Positions 17,245 to 25,678 of a stretch of 64,000 bases of DNA are shown piece by piece. Each line of letters begins with the position of its first letter. The stretch's first letter is position 1. The notes under the pieces were generated by a model. It did not search any database, had not been told where the DNA came from, and saw nothing but the letters and a program-made list of their open reading frames with translations. The position numbers were made by a program, and so were the translations under genes. Origin of the DNA: an uncultured Sulfitobacter sp. (GTDB lineage: Bacteria; Pseudomonadota; Alphaproteobacteria; Rhodobacterales; Rhodobacteraceae); NCBI GenBank assembly GCA_947501805.1, contig CANMXJ010000001.1, positions 1 through 64,000 on the forward strand, read 5' to 3'.

Positions 17245-18042
17245 TTATCCTCCGGTTAAGGTCATCAGTTGAGGCCAGACCGCCACGACAAAAGCGCCGA
17301 GGATCAAGGCAAAGCCCATTGGTTTTGTTACATAATGTCCGATTTGCGGCAATTTTTCAATTACCATGAAAAGTGTTGCCAGCCCCATCCACGCAAGGTT
17401 CATAACACCACCTGCAAATCCAAGCGCCATAAAGCCCCAACAACAGCCCACACAGAACGCGCCAAGGCCCAGTCCCATGCGCAAACCGCCTGCAAAGCCA
17501 CTGCGCCAGTGGCCAAGGAAATACATCATCGGGGAGTGGCATACGCCGTGACACAACTCCTTTGTGCGGGTGAACTGGAACAACCCGACAACGAGCAACA
17601 AGGCCGCTGCAAACCACCGCGATTTAGCGATCCCCAGCATGTCCACAACACCACCAAACAGCAGGGCCAGTTGTACCGCCGCGATGAGCGCTGCAAACAG
17701 CAGCCAGACCGCGAAATACCCCAGCACAACACCCAGCCACCCTGCCCGCGTGCCATCCGCGCTGATCATCAGGTCTTCGTAACTGCGCAAGGTCGGCACC
17801 ATAGTCGGCAACATCATCGCCGCCATCATTGCGCCCCACATCACAAACAGCGGGCCGAAATTCGCCATTGGCATGTACATCGGCATGCGTGGATCCATCC
17901 AGCGCATGCGGTCACCCATGTCTCCGGGACGCCCCAGCAGATCAAGGTCCATATCCATCGCCATGGCATACATCATCCACCACGCCGCGAGCACCAGCCC
18001 GAAAAAGGCCAGCCATAGCGATGAGCGCACCATTGCATGCAT
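17245..18042 (-). CDS. DUF2182 integral membrane protein, predicted metal-binding
   Basis: A 265-residue protein with about six membrane helices. A methionine-rich stretch near residues 43-62 (GDRMRWMDPRMPMYMPMANF) resembles periplasmic copper-binding segments. Further on, TKELCHGVCHSPMMYF and FCVGCCWGFMALGF give Cys and His residues within or near the membrane. The family is often described as a predicted metal-binding membrane protein, with no proven activity. GGGAGG lies 5 bases before the ATG at 18042. It heads the minus-strand run that includes DUF1326, DinB and dmdA, facing a FadR-type regulator across 78 bases. Confidence 0.88.
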   Translation of the reverse strand: MHAMVRSSLWLAFFGLVLAAWWMMYAMAMDMDLDLLGRPGDMGDRMRWMDPRMPMYMPMANFGPLFVMWGAMMAAMMLPTMVPTLRSYEDLMISADGTRAGWLGVVLGYFAVWLLFAALIAAVQLALLFGGVVDMLGIAKSRWFAAALLLVVGLFQFTRTKELCHGVCHSPMMYFLGHWRSGFAGGLRMGLGLGAFCVGCCWGFMALGFAGGVMNLAWMGLATLFMVIEKLPQIGHYVTKPMGFALILGAFVVAVWPQLMTLTGG

Positions 18043-18071
18043 GAGAGCCTCCCCGACTCAGATCATTGCAT

Positions 18072-18093
18072 TTCTAATGTCAGACAATTAGAA
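18072..18093. promoter_or_regulatory. Candidate operator for the FadR-type regulator
   Basis: The sequence TTCTAAT, then GTCAGACA, then ATTAGAA forms a palindrome with 7-base arms between the divergent DUF2182 and regulator genes. Its core at 18077-18087 (ATGTCAGACAA) fits the FadR-subfamily pattern TNGTNNNACNA at all but one fixed position. A second small palindrome, ACATTAAATGT, lies at 18103-18113. Together they are good candidates for autoregulation and for control of the DUF2182-DUF1326-DinB-dmdA run. Confidence 0.55.
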
Positions 18094-18120
18094 TCCCCGC
18101 AAACATTAAATGTAAGACAT

Positions 18121-18861
18121 ATGAAAATTGATCCTGAAAATCCCGCCGACCTGTCCGCCCAAATTGCTTCTGCCATCCGCGACGGAATCATTTCGGGTGC
18201 CTTGATTGTAGACCAGCGCCTGCCGTCGGAAGCGGAACTCTCAGAGCAGTTCAACGTGTCGCGTCCGACGGTACGTGAAGCGTTAAAAAGACTTGCTGCA
18301 CAGTCGCTTATCCGCACACAGCGCGGTGCCACGGGGGGCGCGTTTGTCAACCGGATCAGCTTTGAGGAAGCCTATAGCCAGCAAATCACTACCTCTACGC
18401 TGCTGTTGTCGATGAACGCAGTCAGCTTTGAAACCGCCTGTGAAGCCCGCTATGCGCTGGAACGCGCCTGTGCGCCGTTGTCCGCGAAACGCCGCACCGC
18501 CGATCATCTTGCAACAATGCGTGCCGAAATCCACCGTCAGTCACAACCCGGCCTCACGGACGAAGCATTCTGCGCCTCTGACGTCGCGTTTCACCGCGCG
18601 CTGGTGGATGGCGCAGGCAATCCGGTCATGTCATATCAGTTGGCCGGAGCGGTCGAAGCCATGCAGCCTTTGATGAATATGATCACCTTCACCGCCCGCT
18701 CGCGTGAGGAAATCGTCACCCTGCATGGCCGGATCGCGGATGCGCTGGAGGCTGCGGATGGCACGCGCGCGGATGCCGCGCTGTGTGATCTGGAACGCTA
18801 CACTTTGGGGCTTGGACATGACGTGATGGCCAAACGCGCAGAAAACCGCGCGAAAGCTTAA
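18121..18861 (+). CDS. FadR/GntR family regulator with FCD ligand domain
   Basis: A DNA-binding regulator of 246 residues. The N-terminal winged helix is seen in LPSEAELSEQFNVSRPTVRE, followed by KRLAAQSLIRTQRGATGG. The C-terminal all-helical FCD domain (about 100-235) carries AFHRALVDGAGNPVM and LHGRIADALEAAD, with metal-type His residues. Ligands of this family are often organic acids. The ATG at 18121 begins the family-typical N-terminus; an open frame from 18037 overlaps the operator and is unlikely. The gene diverges from the DUF2182-dmdA run. In Ruegeria pomeroyi a GntR-type gene also lies beside dmdA, so control of DMSP genes is a reasonable inference. Confidence 0.88.
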   Translation: MKIDPENPADLSAQIASAIRDGIISGALIVDQRLPSEAELSEQFNVSRPTVREALKRLAAQSLIRTQRGATGGAFVNRISFEEAYSQQITTSTLLLSMNAVSFETACEARYALERACAPLSAKRRTADHLATMRAEIHRQSQPGLTDEAFCASDVAFHRALVDGAGNPVMSYQLAGAVEAMQPLMNMITFTARSREEIVTLHGRIADALEAADGTRADAALCDLERYTLGLGHDVMAKRAENRAKA

Positions 18862-18899
18862 CAACACTTCCCCATTGAAAGCGGTATCAGCATCCCCTA

Positions 18900-19226
18900 T
18901 ATCTACCTTGTCCCTCGGGACTATGAACATAAACGCGCTCGTAATAAACGGATCGGACCCGGGGGCGGTACCCGGCGACTCCACCAACATCCTTCATTTG
19001 GGGATCATGGGGTCGAAACAGGATCGACGAACGCCTAAAGGGGTTAGCTTTGTTTCGGCTGTCTGCCACCGTTATCGGCGAAAACTGTACAATTGCAAAT
19101 GACAATCGTGCTCCAATGGCGATGGCCGCGTAAGCGACCGGAACTATTGAAATCTAAGTCCTAGAGCTTTGCAGCCCTAGGCGGGGTTCGCAGGTACCTG
19201 GCAACAGAAACCTGCACTTTCCCCCA
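18900..19226 (+). ncRNA. ssrA: Circularly permuted two-piece tmRNA
   Basis: This RNA rescues stalled ribosomes and tags unfinished proteins for proteolysis. The acceptor piece comes first: a T-arm-like hairpin, then CGACTCC, a discriminator A and CCA at 18984-18986. After a short spacer the coding piece starts with GGGGTCG at 19009-19015, which pairs with CGACTCC to rebuild a 7-base acceptor stem. The tag frame at 19095-19133 reads ANDNRAPMAMAA and stops with TAA, a typical alphaproteobacterial tag. Downstream hairpins at 19160-19182 and 19191-19212 fit pseudoknot helices. This order is the permuted arrangement known from Caulobacter and relatives. The outer ends are approximate. Confidence 0.93.
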
Positions 19227-19275
19227 CATTCTCTCGCCTCTTGGCAAATGATCTTGGTGCACTAACTTTGGCCGG

Positions 19276-19815
19276 ATGAAACATTTATTTGCCATCGCTT
19301 TGACCTGCGTCCTGTTGACGCCAGTGGTCCACGCAACGGAGGTTCGGATGGAACTCACACCCAAGTGGGAATATGTCGCAGACACCGTCATGGGCGGCGT
19401 CTCCACAGGACAGATCGCACATGAGACAGTTGACGGACGTAAAGCAACCCGCCTGACCGGCGCTGTCTCGCTCGACAACAATGGCGGATTTGTGCAGATG
19501 GCATTTGACCTCAAGGCTGATGGCAGCACCTTTGATGCATCTCCATTCACGGGTATCGAATTTGAGGTGCGCGGCAACGATGAGTCCTATGATCTGCGCC
19601 TGCGTACAGATCAACTGCGCCGTCCATGGCATTCGTTTCGCACGGAAATCTTCGCAACCCCTGAATGGCAAACTCTGCGGATTCCCTTCACTGCCTTCGA
19701 GCCGCACCGCACCGACGTTACCTTTGACCCTGCCCGACTCCGCCGCATCGGCATCCTTGCGATTGGCCGTGTATTTGATGCAGATGTGGCTGTGGCTGGC
19801 ATCAGGTTCTACTAG
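19276..19815 (+). CDS. CIA30-like exported protein
   Basis: A 179-residue protein with a signal peptide (about 1-20, MKHLFAIALTCVLLTPVVHA), so it should be exported to the periplasm. The mature part is a beta-sandwich of the CIA30 type (named after a mitochondrial complex I assembly factor): DTVMGGVSTGQI near the start, FTGIEFEVRGNDESYDLRL in the middle, and WQTLRIPFTAFEP and RRIGILAIGR near the end. In bacteria its role is unknown and the mitochondrial function should not be assumed. It lies alone, about 50 bases after ssrA, with its own start. Confidence 0.82.
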   Translation: MKHLFAIALTCVLLTPVVHATEVRMELTPKWEYVADTVMGGVSTGQIAHETVDGRKATRLTGAVSLDNNGGFVQMAFDLKADGSTFDASPFTGIEFEVRGNDESYDLRLRTDQLRRPWHSFRTEIFATPEWQTLRIPFTAFEPHRTDVTFDPARLRRIGILAIGRVFDADVAVAGIRFY

Positions 19816-19930
19816 CACGCTCTTGACACAAACGGCCCTGCGTGGTGACTAATTGCCATGGGGAGTATCGCGAACGCCCCGTGAGGCTTTGGCCAGAGGT
19901 TCGCATGTCTCCATCTAAAGGATGCATGCT

Positions 19931-20743
19931 ATGGCTGCCCCGAATGAAATCACCGTTCCCCAATTGTTGCGCTTGATCGGCCTGCCCGACGCACCTGTTC
20001 TGGTTGATATCTCGATTGATCCCGATTTTGACGACGATCCCTTTCTGATCCCCGGCATGTTTCGCCACCCGCACACCGACATAGACGGTCTCGTTGCCCG
20101 ACTGGCGGGGCGCGATTGTGTCGTGACCTGCCAGCAAGGGATCAAGCTAAGCCAAGGGATATCTGCGATACTGCGCACCAAGAGCATTCGGGCAGAGTTC
20201 CTTCAGGGGGGCAATTACGCATGGCGCGACTTTTCGGGTGCCCCGCGTATCCCCGCAGCGGCGATCCCTGAGCGCGTTGCAGGCCGCACCCTTTGGGTCA
20301 CACGTCACCGCCCCAAGATTGACCGCATCGCATGTCCGTGGCTGATCCGCCGCTTTGTCGACCCGATGGCCGATTTCCTGTTTGTCTCGCCCGCCGAAGT
20401 ACAAGGCGTGGCAGACCGCTTCAATGCGACACCCTTTGATATTGAAGACACTTTTTGGTCACACCGCGGGGACCGCTGCACCTTTGACACCATGCTGGAC
20501 GAATTTTGTTTGCACACAGAAGCACTTGACCGTCTGGCAACCGTCATACGTGCCGCTGATACCAACACCCATAGCGCCTCGCCCGAGGCTGCAGGGTTAC
20601 TGGCTTTGTCTGTGGGGCTGTCGCGGCAATACAAAGATGATCTTGAACAACTTGAGGCGGGATTGAACTTTTATGATGCGCTGTACCGCTGGGCACGTGA
20701 CGGGCAAGGGGAAGGTCACGACTGGCCAGCAGGCAAAGCATGA
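19931..20743 (+). CDS. chrB: Rhodanese-like plus ChrB-type chromate resistance protein
   Basis: A two-part protein of 270 residues. The first 110 or so residues look like a rhodanese domain, with the active-site-type loop VVTCQQGIKLSQG. The rest is a ChrB-like domain (KIDRIACPWLIRRFVDP, then FDIEDTFWSHRGDRCTFD), as found beside chromate exporters, where ChrB senses chromate or acts as an accessory factor. I chose the ATG at 19931, because AAGGA lies 8 bases before it; the ATG at 19922 directly abuts that ribosome site. It overlaps chrA by 4 bases, which ties both to one function. Confidence 0.85.
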   Translation: MAAPNEITVPQLLRLIGLPDAPVLVDISIDPDFDDDPFLIPGMFRHPHTDIDGLVARLAGRDCVVTCQQGIKLSQGISAILRTKSIRAEFLQGGNYAWRDFSGAPRIPAAAIPERVAGRTLWVTRHRPKIDRIACPWLIRRFVDPMADFLFVSPAEVQGVADRFNATPFDIEDTFWSHRGDRCTFDTMLDEFCLHTEALDRLATVIRAADTNTHSASPEAAGLLALSVGLSRQYKDDLEQLEAGLNFYDALYRWARDGQGEGHDWPAGKA

Positions 20744-21987
20744 GCGCGCCGAATTGGTCGGAAATGACCCGCGTGTTCGGGCGCATCGGGGTGTTGTCCT
20801 TTGGCGGCCCCGCAGCCCAGATTGCGCTGATGCACCGGGAGTTGGTCGAAAGCCGCGACTGGCTGTCAGAGGCCGCCTATCTGCGCGCCCTGTCGCTTTG
20901 CATGCTGCTCCCCGGCCCCGAAGCCATGCAACTGGCGACCTACGCAGGCTGGCGCATGCGCGGGGTGGCCGGTGGTTTGCTTGCAGGATTGCTGTTTGTC
21001 GTCCCCGGTGCGCTGGTCATCGCGGTGCTGGCTTTGGGATATGCCTATTACGGACAACTCCCGCTGGTACAGGCCGCATTTCTGGGGATCAAGGCAGCCG
21101 TTATCATCGTGGTTCTGCAAGCCCTGCGCAAAGTGGCGGGCAAGGCACTGGTCGGCGTGCAGGGTTGGGTGTTGGCGGCCCTTTCCTTCTTGGGGTTGTT
21201 CGTGCTGGACCTGCCCTTTCCTCTTATCATCCTGTGCGCTGGACTTTGGGGTATGATCCGCGCCGGTGATACCTCTGGCCAGACTGCAGATGCCGCACCA
21301 CGCAAGCCCAACACCCTGACAACGCTCTTGGTCTGGAGCGCCCTTTGGCTTGCGCCGCTTGCCTTGCTTTGGGCGATGGATCAGACATTCCTTTTGCAAC
21401 TTGGCTTGTTCTTTTCCAAACTCGCTGTCGTCACCTTTGGCGGTGCCTATGCGGTGCTGGCCTATATGACGCAAACGGTTGTGCAGGATTTCGGCTGGAT
21501 CACCACGGATCAGATGATCGACGCTTTGGGGTTGGCGGAGACCACACCGGGTCCGTTGATCCTTGTCACCGAATTTGTCGCCCTGCTCGCCGGTTTTGCA
21601 CAATCCGGCATATCCGGGGCGATTGCGGCGGGTTTACTGGCGCTTTGGGTGACTTTCACGCCCTGTTTCCTCTGGATATTCCTTGCTGGTCCTTATCTTG
21701 AACGCATCGCAGGCCAGCCGCGCCTTGCAGCTGCCTTGCAAGCCATTACCGCGGCTGTTGTCGGGGTGATTGCAAACCTGTCGATCTGGTTCGCATTGCA
21801 TGTACTTTTTGATCAGGTCGCATCAGATGTGGTATTGGCGCTTCCGATGCCGGTCTGGAGTAGTTTCAACCTGCCAGCGGCTGGTTTAGCCCTGCTTGCA
21901 GCCATTCTGATGCTTGTCCTCAAACGCGGCTTTGTCAGCACGATGTCGCTGCTTGCGCTTGCAGCGCTTTCGCTGGCCATGGTTTAG
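20740..21987 (+). CDS. chrA: Chromate transporter ChrA
   Basis: An inner-membrane efflux protein for chromate, possibly also with sulfate-like substrates. The 415-residue protein is two homologous halves of about six helices each. The FGGPAAQIALMHRE motif in the first half and TFGGAYAVLAYM in the second are the repeated family signature, as are LCMLLPGPEAMQLATY and GLAETTPGPLILVTEF. It follows chrB with a 4-base overlap. The gene would confer chromate export, but sulfur-limited induction cannot be judged from sequence. Confidence 0.9.
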   Translation: MSAPNWSEMTRVFGRIGVLSFGGPAAQIALMHRELVESRDWLSEAAYLRALSLCMLLPGPEAMQLATYAGWRMRGVAGGLLAGLLFVVPGALVIAVLALGYAYYGQLPLVQAAFLGIKAAVIIVVLQALRKVAGKALVGVQGWVLAALSFLGLFVLDLPFPLIILCAGLWGMIRAGDTSGQTADAAPRKPNTLTTLLVWSALWLAPLALLWAMDQTFLLQLGLFFSKLAVVTFGGAYAVLAYMTQTVVQDFGWITTDQMIDALGLAETTPGPLILVTEFVALLAGFAQSGISGAIAAGLLALWVTFTPCFLWIFLAGPYLERIAGQPRLAAALQAITAAVVGVIANLSIWFALHVLFDQVASDVVLALPMPVWSSFNLPAAGLALLAAILMLVLKRGFVSTMSLLALAALSLAMV

Positions 21988-22057
21988 GCGCGTCCCCCCT
22001 TTCCCTTGTCCGCAAAAGGCGTATTGTGTCGGGGAACATCCACCATTGGGGGGACCG

Positions 22058-22537
22058 ATGAGCGGCGATATTGACTATGGCAACCTGATGCATGACGCCA
22101 TGCGCGGGCTGATACGAAAAGTGCTGCTGGATGTGGCGGACCGCGGCTTGCCGGGGAACCACCACTTCTTCATCACGTTTGATACCGCCCATCCTGATGC
22201 GGAACTGGCGGATTGGTTGTCAGATCGCTATCCCGGTGAAATGACAGTTGTCATGCAGCACTGGTATGATGGTCTGGATGTCACCGAAGACGGCTTTTCG
22301 ATCACGCTGAACTTTGGCGATGCGCCAGAGCCACTCTATATTCCTTATGACGCCATCCGCACTTTTGTTGATCCGTCGGTGGAATTCGGCCTGCGGTTCG
22401 AGCAACAGGAATCTGACGAACCCGACAGCCCGGAATTGTTACTGCCCGCTTTGGACACTGCTGAAGCGAAACCGGAGACCTCAGAAGAAAAGAGCAAGGA
22501 CGCCGAAATCGTCTCGCTTGATTCCTTTCGCAAATAA
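22058..22537 (+). CDS. sspB: SspB family ClpXP adaptor (alphaproteobacterial type)
   Basis: A cytosolic adaptor that delivers ssrA-tagged proteins to the ClpXP protease. The protein of 159 residues starts at 22058 after GGGGGGA, with the typical IDYGNLMHDAMRGLIRKVL and GNHHFFITFDTAHPDAELADWL. The Sm-like beta fold continues with MTVVMQHWYDGLDV. A flexible acidic linker follows, ending in the short tail AEIVSLDSFRK, which matches the ClpX-binding tail pattern of SspB. It lies about 2.8 kb from ssrA, the source of the tag it recognises. Confidence 0.92.
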   Translation: MSGDIDYGNLMHDAMRGLIRKVLLDVADRGLPGNHHFFITFDTAHPDAELADWLSDRYPGEMTVVMQHWYDGLDVTEDGFSITLNFGDAPEPLYIPYDAIRTFVDPSVEFGLRFEQQESDEPDSPELLLPALDTAEAKPETSEEKSKDAEIVSLDSFRK

Positions 22538-22627
22538 GCCCGATTTAGTCGCGCACCTCTGATTGCGTTGATCGCGGCGGGGCGCTACACCCCGGTGCAA
22601 TCTCAAGATCTCATCAGGAGCAGCCTC

Positions 22628-24019
22628 ATGGCCGACACACGCACAGAAACCGACAGCTTTGGCCCCTTGGAAGTCCCCGCAGACAAGTATTGGGGCGCGC
22701 AAACACAGCGCTCGATCATGAACTTTCCGATTGGGTGGGAACGCCAGCCGGTGGCAATCATTCGTGCGCTGGGCGTGATCAAGAAAGCCTGCGCCGAGGT
22801 CAATCTGGGCTTTGGTGATCTGGATCCAGAATTGGCACCCGCAATTGCACAAGCCGCGCAAGAAGTGATTGATGGCAAGTTCGACGACAACTTTCCATTG
22901 GTGGTATGGCAGACGGGTTCCGGCACGCAGTCGAATATGAACGCCAACGAAGTCATTTCGAACCGCGCAATCGAGATCATGGGCGGTGTGATGGCCTCAA
23001 AAAGCCCTGTTCACCCGAATGATCACTGCAACATGGGCCAGTCCTCCAACGATACATTCCCCACCGCAATGCATGTGGCGATCGGCATGATGGCACGGGA
23101 CACGCTGCTGCCCGGACTACGCAAGTTGCATGCGGCGCTGGAGGCGAAGTCCGAAGAATTCAAGGACATTATCAAGATCGGCCGCACCCATACGCAGGAT
23201 GCCACACCTCTGACCTTGGGTCAGGAATTTGGCGGCTATGCGCACCAGATGGCCAAAGGCATCGCCCGTGTTGAGGCATGTTTGCCCGACATTTACGAAT
23301 TGGCGCAAGGCGGTACAGCCGTTGGCACAGGCCTGAACACCCGTAAAGGTTTTGCCGAAAAAGTAGCGGCCGAGATTGCATCGATCACCGACCTGCCCTT
23401 TGTCACAGCCCCGAATAAATTCGAAGCCCTGGCAGCCCATGACGCGATGGTCATGTTCTCGGGCGCTTTGAAAACGGTTGCTGCGTCCATGTTCAAAATC
23501 GCCAATGACATGCGTTTGCTCGGCTCCGGTCCACGCTCCGGTCTGGGTGAACTGATCCTGCCAGAGAACGAGCCGGGCAGTTCGATCATGCCGGGCAAAG
23601 TGAACCCCACTCAGGCCGAGGCGCTGACCATGGTTTGCGCGCATGTAATGGGCAATGACGCCGCTGTCGGTTTTGCCGGATCACAGGGCCATTTTGAGTT
23701 GAACGTCTACAACCCGATGATGAGCTATAACGTGCTGCAATCCATGCAACTGCTGGGCGATGCTGCGGGCAGTTTCACCGACAACATGGTAGTAGGTACA
23801 CTGGCCAATGAGCCGCGTATCGAAAAGCTGATGAAAGAGAGCCTGATGCTGGTGACAGCCCTTGCGCCTACCATCGGCTATGACAACGCGACCAAGGTTG
23901 CCAAGACCGCCCATAAGAACGGCACAACGCTGAAAGAAGAAGCGATTGCGCTGGGCTTTGTCGATGCGGAAACATTCGACCGCGTTGTGCGGCCCGAAGA
24001 TATGATTGGACCAAAATGA
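22628..24019 (+). CDS. fumC: Fumarate hydratase class II
   Basis: Converts fumarate to malate in the citric acid cycle. The 463-residue protein has the superfamily signature [13 protein letters not shown] (Ser and Lys of the active-site loop), the [14 protein letters not shown] stretch and [17 protein letters not shown]. Start ATG 22628 follows AGGAG at good spacing; an open frame upstream is not used by the family. The stop overlaps the ATG of a small DUF4169 gene by 4 bases. Class II enzymes are iron-free and heat-stable, so they are useful under oxidative stress. Confidence 0.96.
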   Translation: MADTRTETDSFGPLEVPADKYWGAQTQRSIMNFPIGWERQPVAIIRALGVIKKACAEVNLGFGDLDPELAPAIAQAAQEVIDGKFDDNFPLVVWQTGSGTQSNMNANEVISNRAIEIMGGVMASKSPVHPNDHCNMGQSSNDTFPTAMHVAIGMMARDTLLPGLRKLHAALEAKSEEFKDIIKIGRTHTQDATPLTLGQEFGGYAHQMAKGIARVEACLPDIYELAQGGTAVGTGLNTRKGFAEKVAAEIASITDLPFVTAPNKFEALAAHDAMVMFSGALKTVAASMFKIANDMRLLGSGPRSGLGELILPENEPGSSIMPGKVNPTQAEALTMVCAHVMGNDAAVGFAGSQGHFELNVYNPMMSYNVLQSMQLLGDAAGSFTDNMVVGTLANEPRIEKLMKESLMLVTALAPTIGYDNATKVAKTAHKNGTTLKEEAIALGFVDAETFDRVVRPEDMIGPK

Positions 24020-24192
24020 GCGCCCCAATCAACCTCAACAAGGTGAAGAAAGAGCGCAACCGCGCCTCGCGCAAAGCGCGTGCGGATGAAAACGCTGTCG
24101 GTTTTGGCCAGAGCAAAGCGCGGAAAGAAGCGCTGAAAGCGCGAGCGGAACAGATTGCACGAAACCTTGAGGCACATAAACGCGAGACATGA
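24016..24192 (+). CDS. Small DUF4169-type basic protein
   Basis: A 58-residue, very basic, probably helical protein, starting [15 protein letters not shown] and containing [20 protein letters not shown]. This matches the DUF4169 pattern seen in many alphaproteobacteria; the function is unknown. Its ATG overlaps the fumC stop by 4 bases and its stop overlaps the next start by 4 bases, so translation is probably coupled on both sides. It could bind nucleic acid given its charge, but that is only a guess. Confidence 0.82.
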   Translation: MSAPINLNKVKKERNRASRKARADENAVGFGQSKARKEALKARAEQIARNLEAHKRET

Positions 24193-24422
24193 GCAGACGA
24201 CCGGTGAAACATTCTGTCACCCTCAAGGGGCACCGCACGTCGGTGTCCCTTGAGGACGAGTTCTGGAATGAGTTCCGGGCCTTGGCATCTGAAAAAAGCA
24301 TGCCGATCAATGCCTTGGTGGCCGAGATTGATGCAGAGCGTGGACTCGAAATGGGGTTGGCATCCGCGATCCGGCTCTATGTTTTGCAGACGTTAAAGGA
24401 TCGTTTACCAAAAGAGCAGTAG
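24189..24422 (+). CDS. Ribbon-helix-helix domain protein
   Basis: A 77-residue protein beginning with a basic stretch ([20 protein letters not shown]), followed by LEDEFWNEFRALASEKSMP and a helix ending in LYVLQTLKDRL. This fits the ribbon-helix-helix fold, where the beta strand (HRTSVSLE) would contact DNA as a dimer. The gene overlaps the DUF4169 gene by 4 bases, in a set with fumC. The target of this putative regulator is unknown. Confidence 0.82.
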   Translation: MSRRPVKHSVTLKGHRTSVSLEDEFWNEFRALASEKSMPINALVAEIDAERGLEMGLASAIRLYVLQTLKDRLPKEQ

Positions 24423-24431
24423 CTTTTGGTT

Positions 24432-24662
24432 ATGAACACCTCTGCCTCACCGCTCACACCCGATGAATGGATCATTCAGCTGTTTAGCTCTCGCGCGGCT
24501 GCAACAGGCGGCGTTGTGCGCCGCAAACGCAGCGATATCGAACGTTATGTTGGTATGGATGAATTCAAACACGAACTGTGCCGACGTGGATATCAGGCAA
24601 TCGAGAACGCCGGACAGGTTGTAATCTTCTGCAATCAAGAACCTGTCCGGGCGGTTTTGTAA
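24432..24662 (+). CDS. Conserved-looking 76-residue protein of unknown function
   Basis: A small protein with a start ATG at 24432, 9 bases after the ribbon-helix-helix gene; an upstream in-frame TTG at 24426 is less likely. The sequence has PDEWIIQLFSSRAAATGGVV, a basic turn RRKRSDIERYVG, and ends VVIFCNQEPVRAVL. It looks like a small helix-rich domain with a C-terminal beta strand. I cannot name a family. No obvious ribosome site is present, which may mean translational coupling to the gene before it. Confidence 0.65.
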   Translation: MNTSASPLTPDEWIIQLFSSRAAATGGVVRRKRSDIERYVGMDEFKHELCRRGYQAIENAGQVVIFCNQEPVRAVL

Positions 24663-24708
24663 CCGTTTTCTTTCAAATAAAACGGTCGGAAACTTTGAAA
24701 GTTTCCGA
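24662..24708. terminator. Two adjacent hairpins between convergent genes
   Basis: ACCGTTTT pairs with AAAACGGT (24662-24686) and, next to it, TCGGAAACTTT pairs perfectly with AAAGTTTCCGA (24686-24708). They lie between the plus-strand 76-residue gene and the minus-strand aldolase gene. AT-rich stem bases give T-runs on both strands, so a bidirectional terminator is likely. Confidence 0.65.
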
Positions 24709-24712
24709 TACT

Positions 24713-25606
24713 TCAGGCAACCGAAGCGTCATAAATCTTGCTGATGTTTTCACCCAAGGCCGTATTAAACTCGGCATCGGTCATCTTGACATTCAACCCT
24801 TCGGTCAACGCCCGTGAAAAGCTTGCGATCATCTTGCTGTTCTTGCTGAGACGGGCGCAGGCCTCATCTGTTGAATAGCCGCCAGAAAGCGCAACAACAC
24901 GCAGTACATTCTTGTGATCAGCCAGCGCATCATAAAGGCCGGCAACCTCCGGAATCGTCAATTTCAGCATGACAATCTCGTCTGCAGCCAACCCGTCAAT
25001 ATGGCGCATCAACGCGGCGGCCAGCATTGCTTCCGCTTCGGACTTGCTCTGTGAATGGATGTTCACTTCCGGCTCGACGATCGGCACCAGCCCTGCCGCA
25101 CAGACAACCTTGGCCACTTCGATCTGTTGCGCGACAACCGCTTCTATCCCGGCCTCGTTGGCTTCATGGATTACCGATCGCTCTTTGGTTCCGAAAATAC
25201 CGGCCTTCGCCGCGCGGGCCAGCAAGCCATCCAGCTCTGGCATCGGTTTGAGCAGTTGCACACCTTGCGCCTGATCTTCCAAGCCTTTGTCGATTTTCAG
25301 AAACGGCACCACGCCGCGGTCTTCCCACAGGACATCCGCCACAGGTTTTCCGTTGATCTCCCCGTCCATCGTGCGCTCGAACAGGATGGCACCGATCACT
25401 TTTTCAGAGGTGAACGCATTAGCCAGAATGATCCGCGCCCGCATGTCATGCATCACCTGAAACATCGCGTCGTCGCCCTGATAGTCCTCTGGCATCACGC
25501 CATAAAGGCTGAGTGCCTTGGGGGTGGAGCCGCCCGATTGATCAAGGGCTGCGATAAACCCGCTACCGCTTTTCATCTGCGCCAATTGTGCTGCGTTTCG
25601 TGCCAT
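24713..25606 (-). CDS. Class I fructose-bisphosphate aldolase
   Basis: Cleaves or forms fructose 1,6-bisphosphate through a Schiff-base lysine. The protein of 297 residues has the class I pattern: SGFIAALDQSGGSTPKAL at the start, ILFERTMDGE, VPFLKIDKGLE, GLVPIVEPEVNIHS and MLKLTIPE with the active-site lysine. The length is shorter than animal aldolases and typical of the alphaproteobacterial branch. It lies alone between a double hairpin and a P450 gene. In roseobacters, which often use the Entner-Doudoroff route, it would mainly serve gluconeogenesis; that is inference. Confidence 0.92.
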   Translation of the reverse strand: MARNAAQLAQMKSGSGFIAALDQSGGSTPKALSLYGVMPEDYQGDDAMFQVMHDMRARIILANAFTSEKVIGAILFERTMDGEINGKPVADVLWEDRGVVPFLKIDKGLEDQAQGVQLLKPMPELDGLLARAAKAGIFGTKERSVIHEANEAGIEAVVAQQIEVAKVVCAAGLVPIVEPEVNIHSQSKSEAEAMLAAALMRHIDGLAADEIVMLKLTIPEVAGLYDALADHKNVLRVVALSGGYSTDEACARLSKNSKMIASFSRALTEGLNVKMTDAEFNTALGENISKIYDASVA

Positions 25607-25678
25607 GCTGCCATGTCCCCGTTAAACTGATTCCGCTTCGGACCGCTTTTAATAGAAACATCCGCAGGATGATAGAAC

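Noticed and set aside
17269-18018. Long plus-strand frame rich in His and Gln opposite DUF2182
   Set aside because: It mirrors the hydrophobic, Met-rich membrane protein on the minus strand, which has a ribosome site and family motifs.
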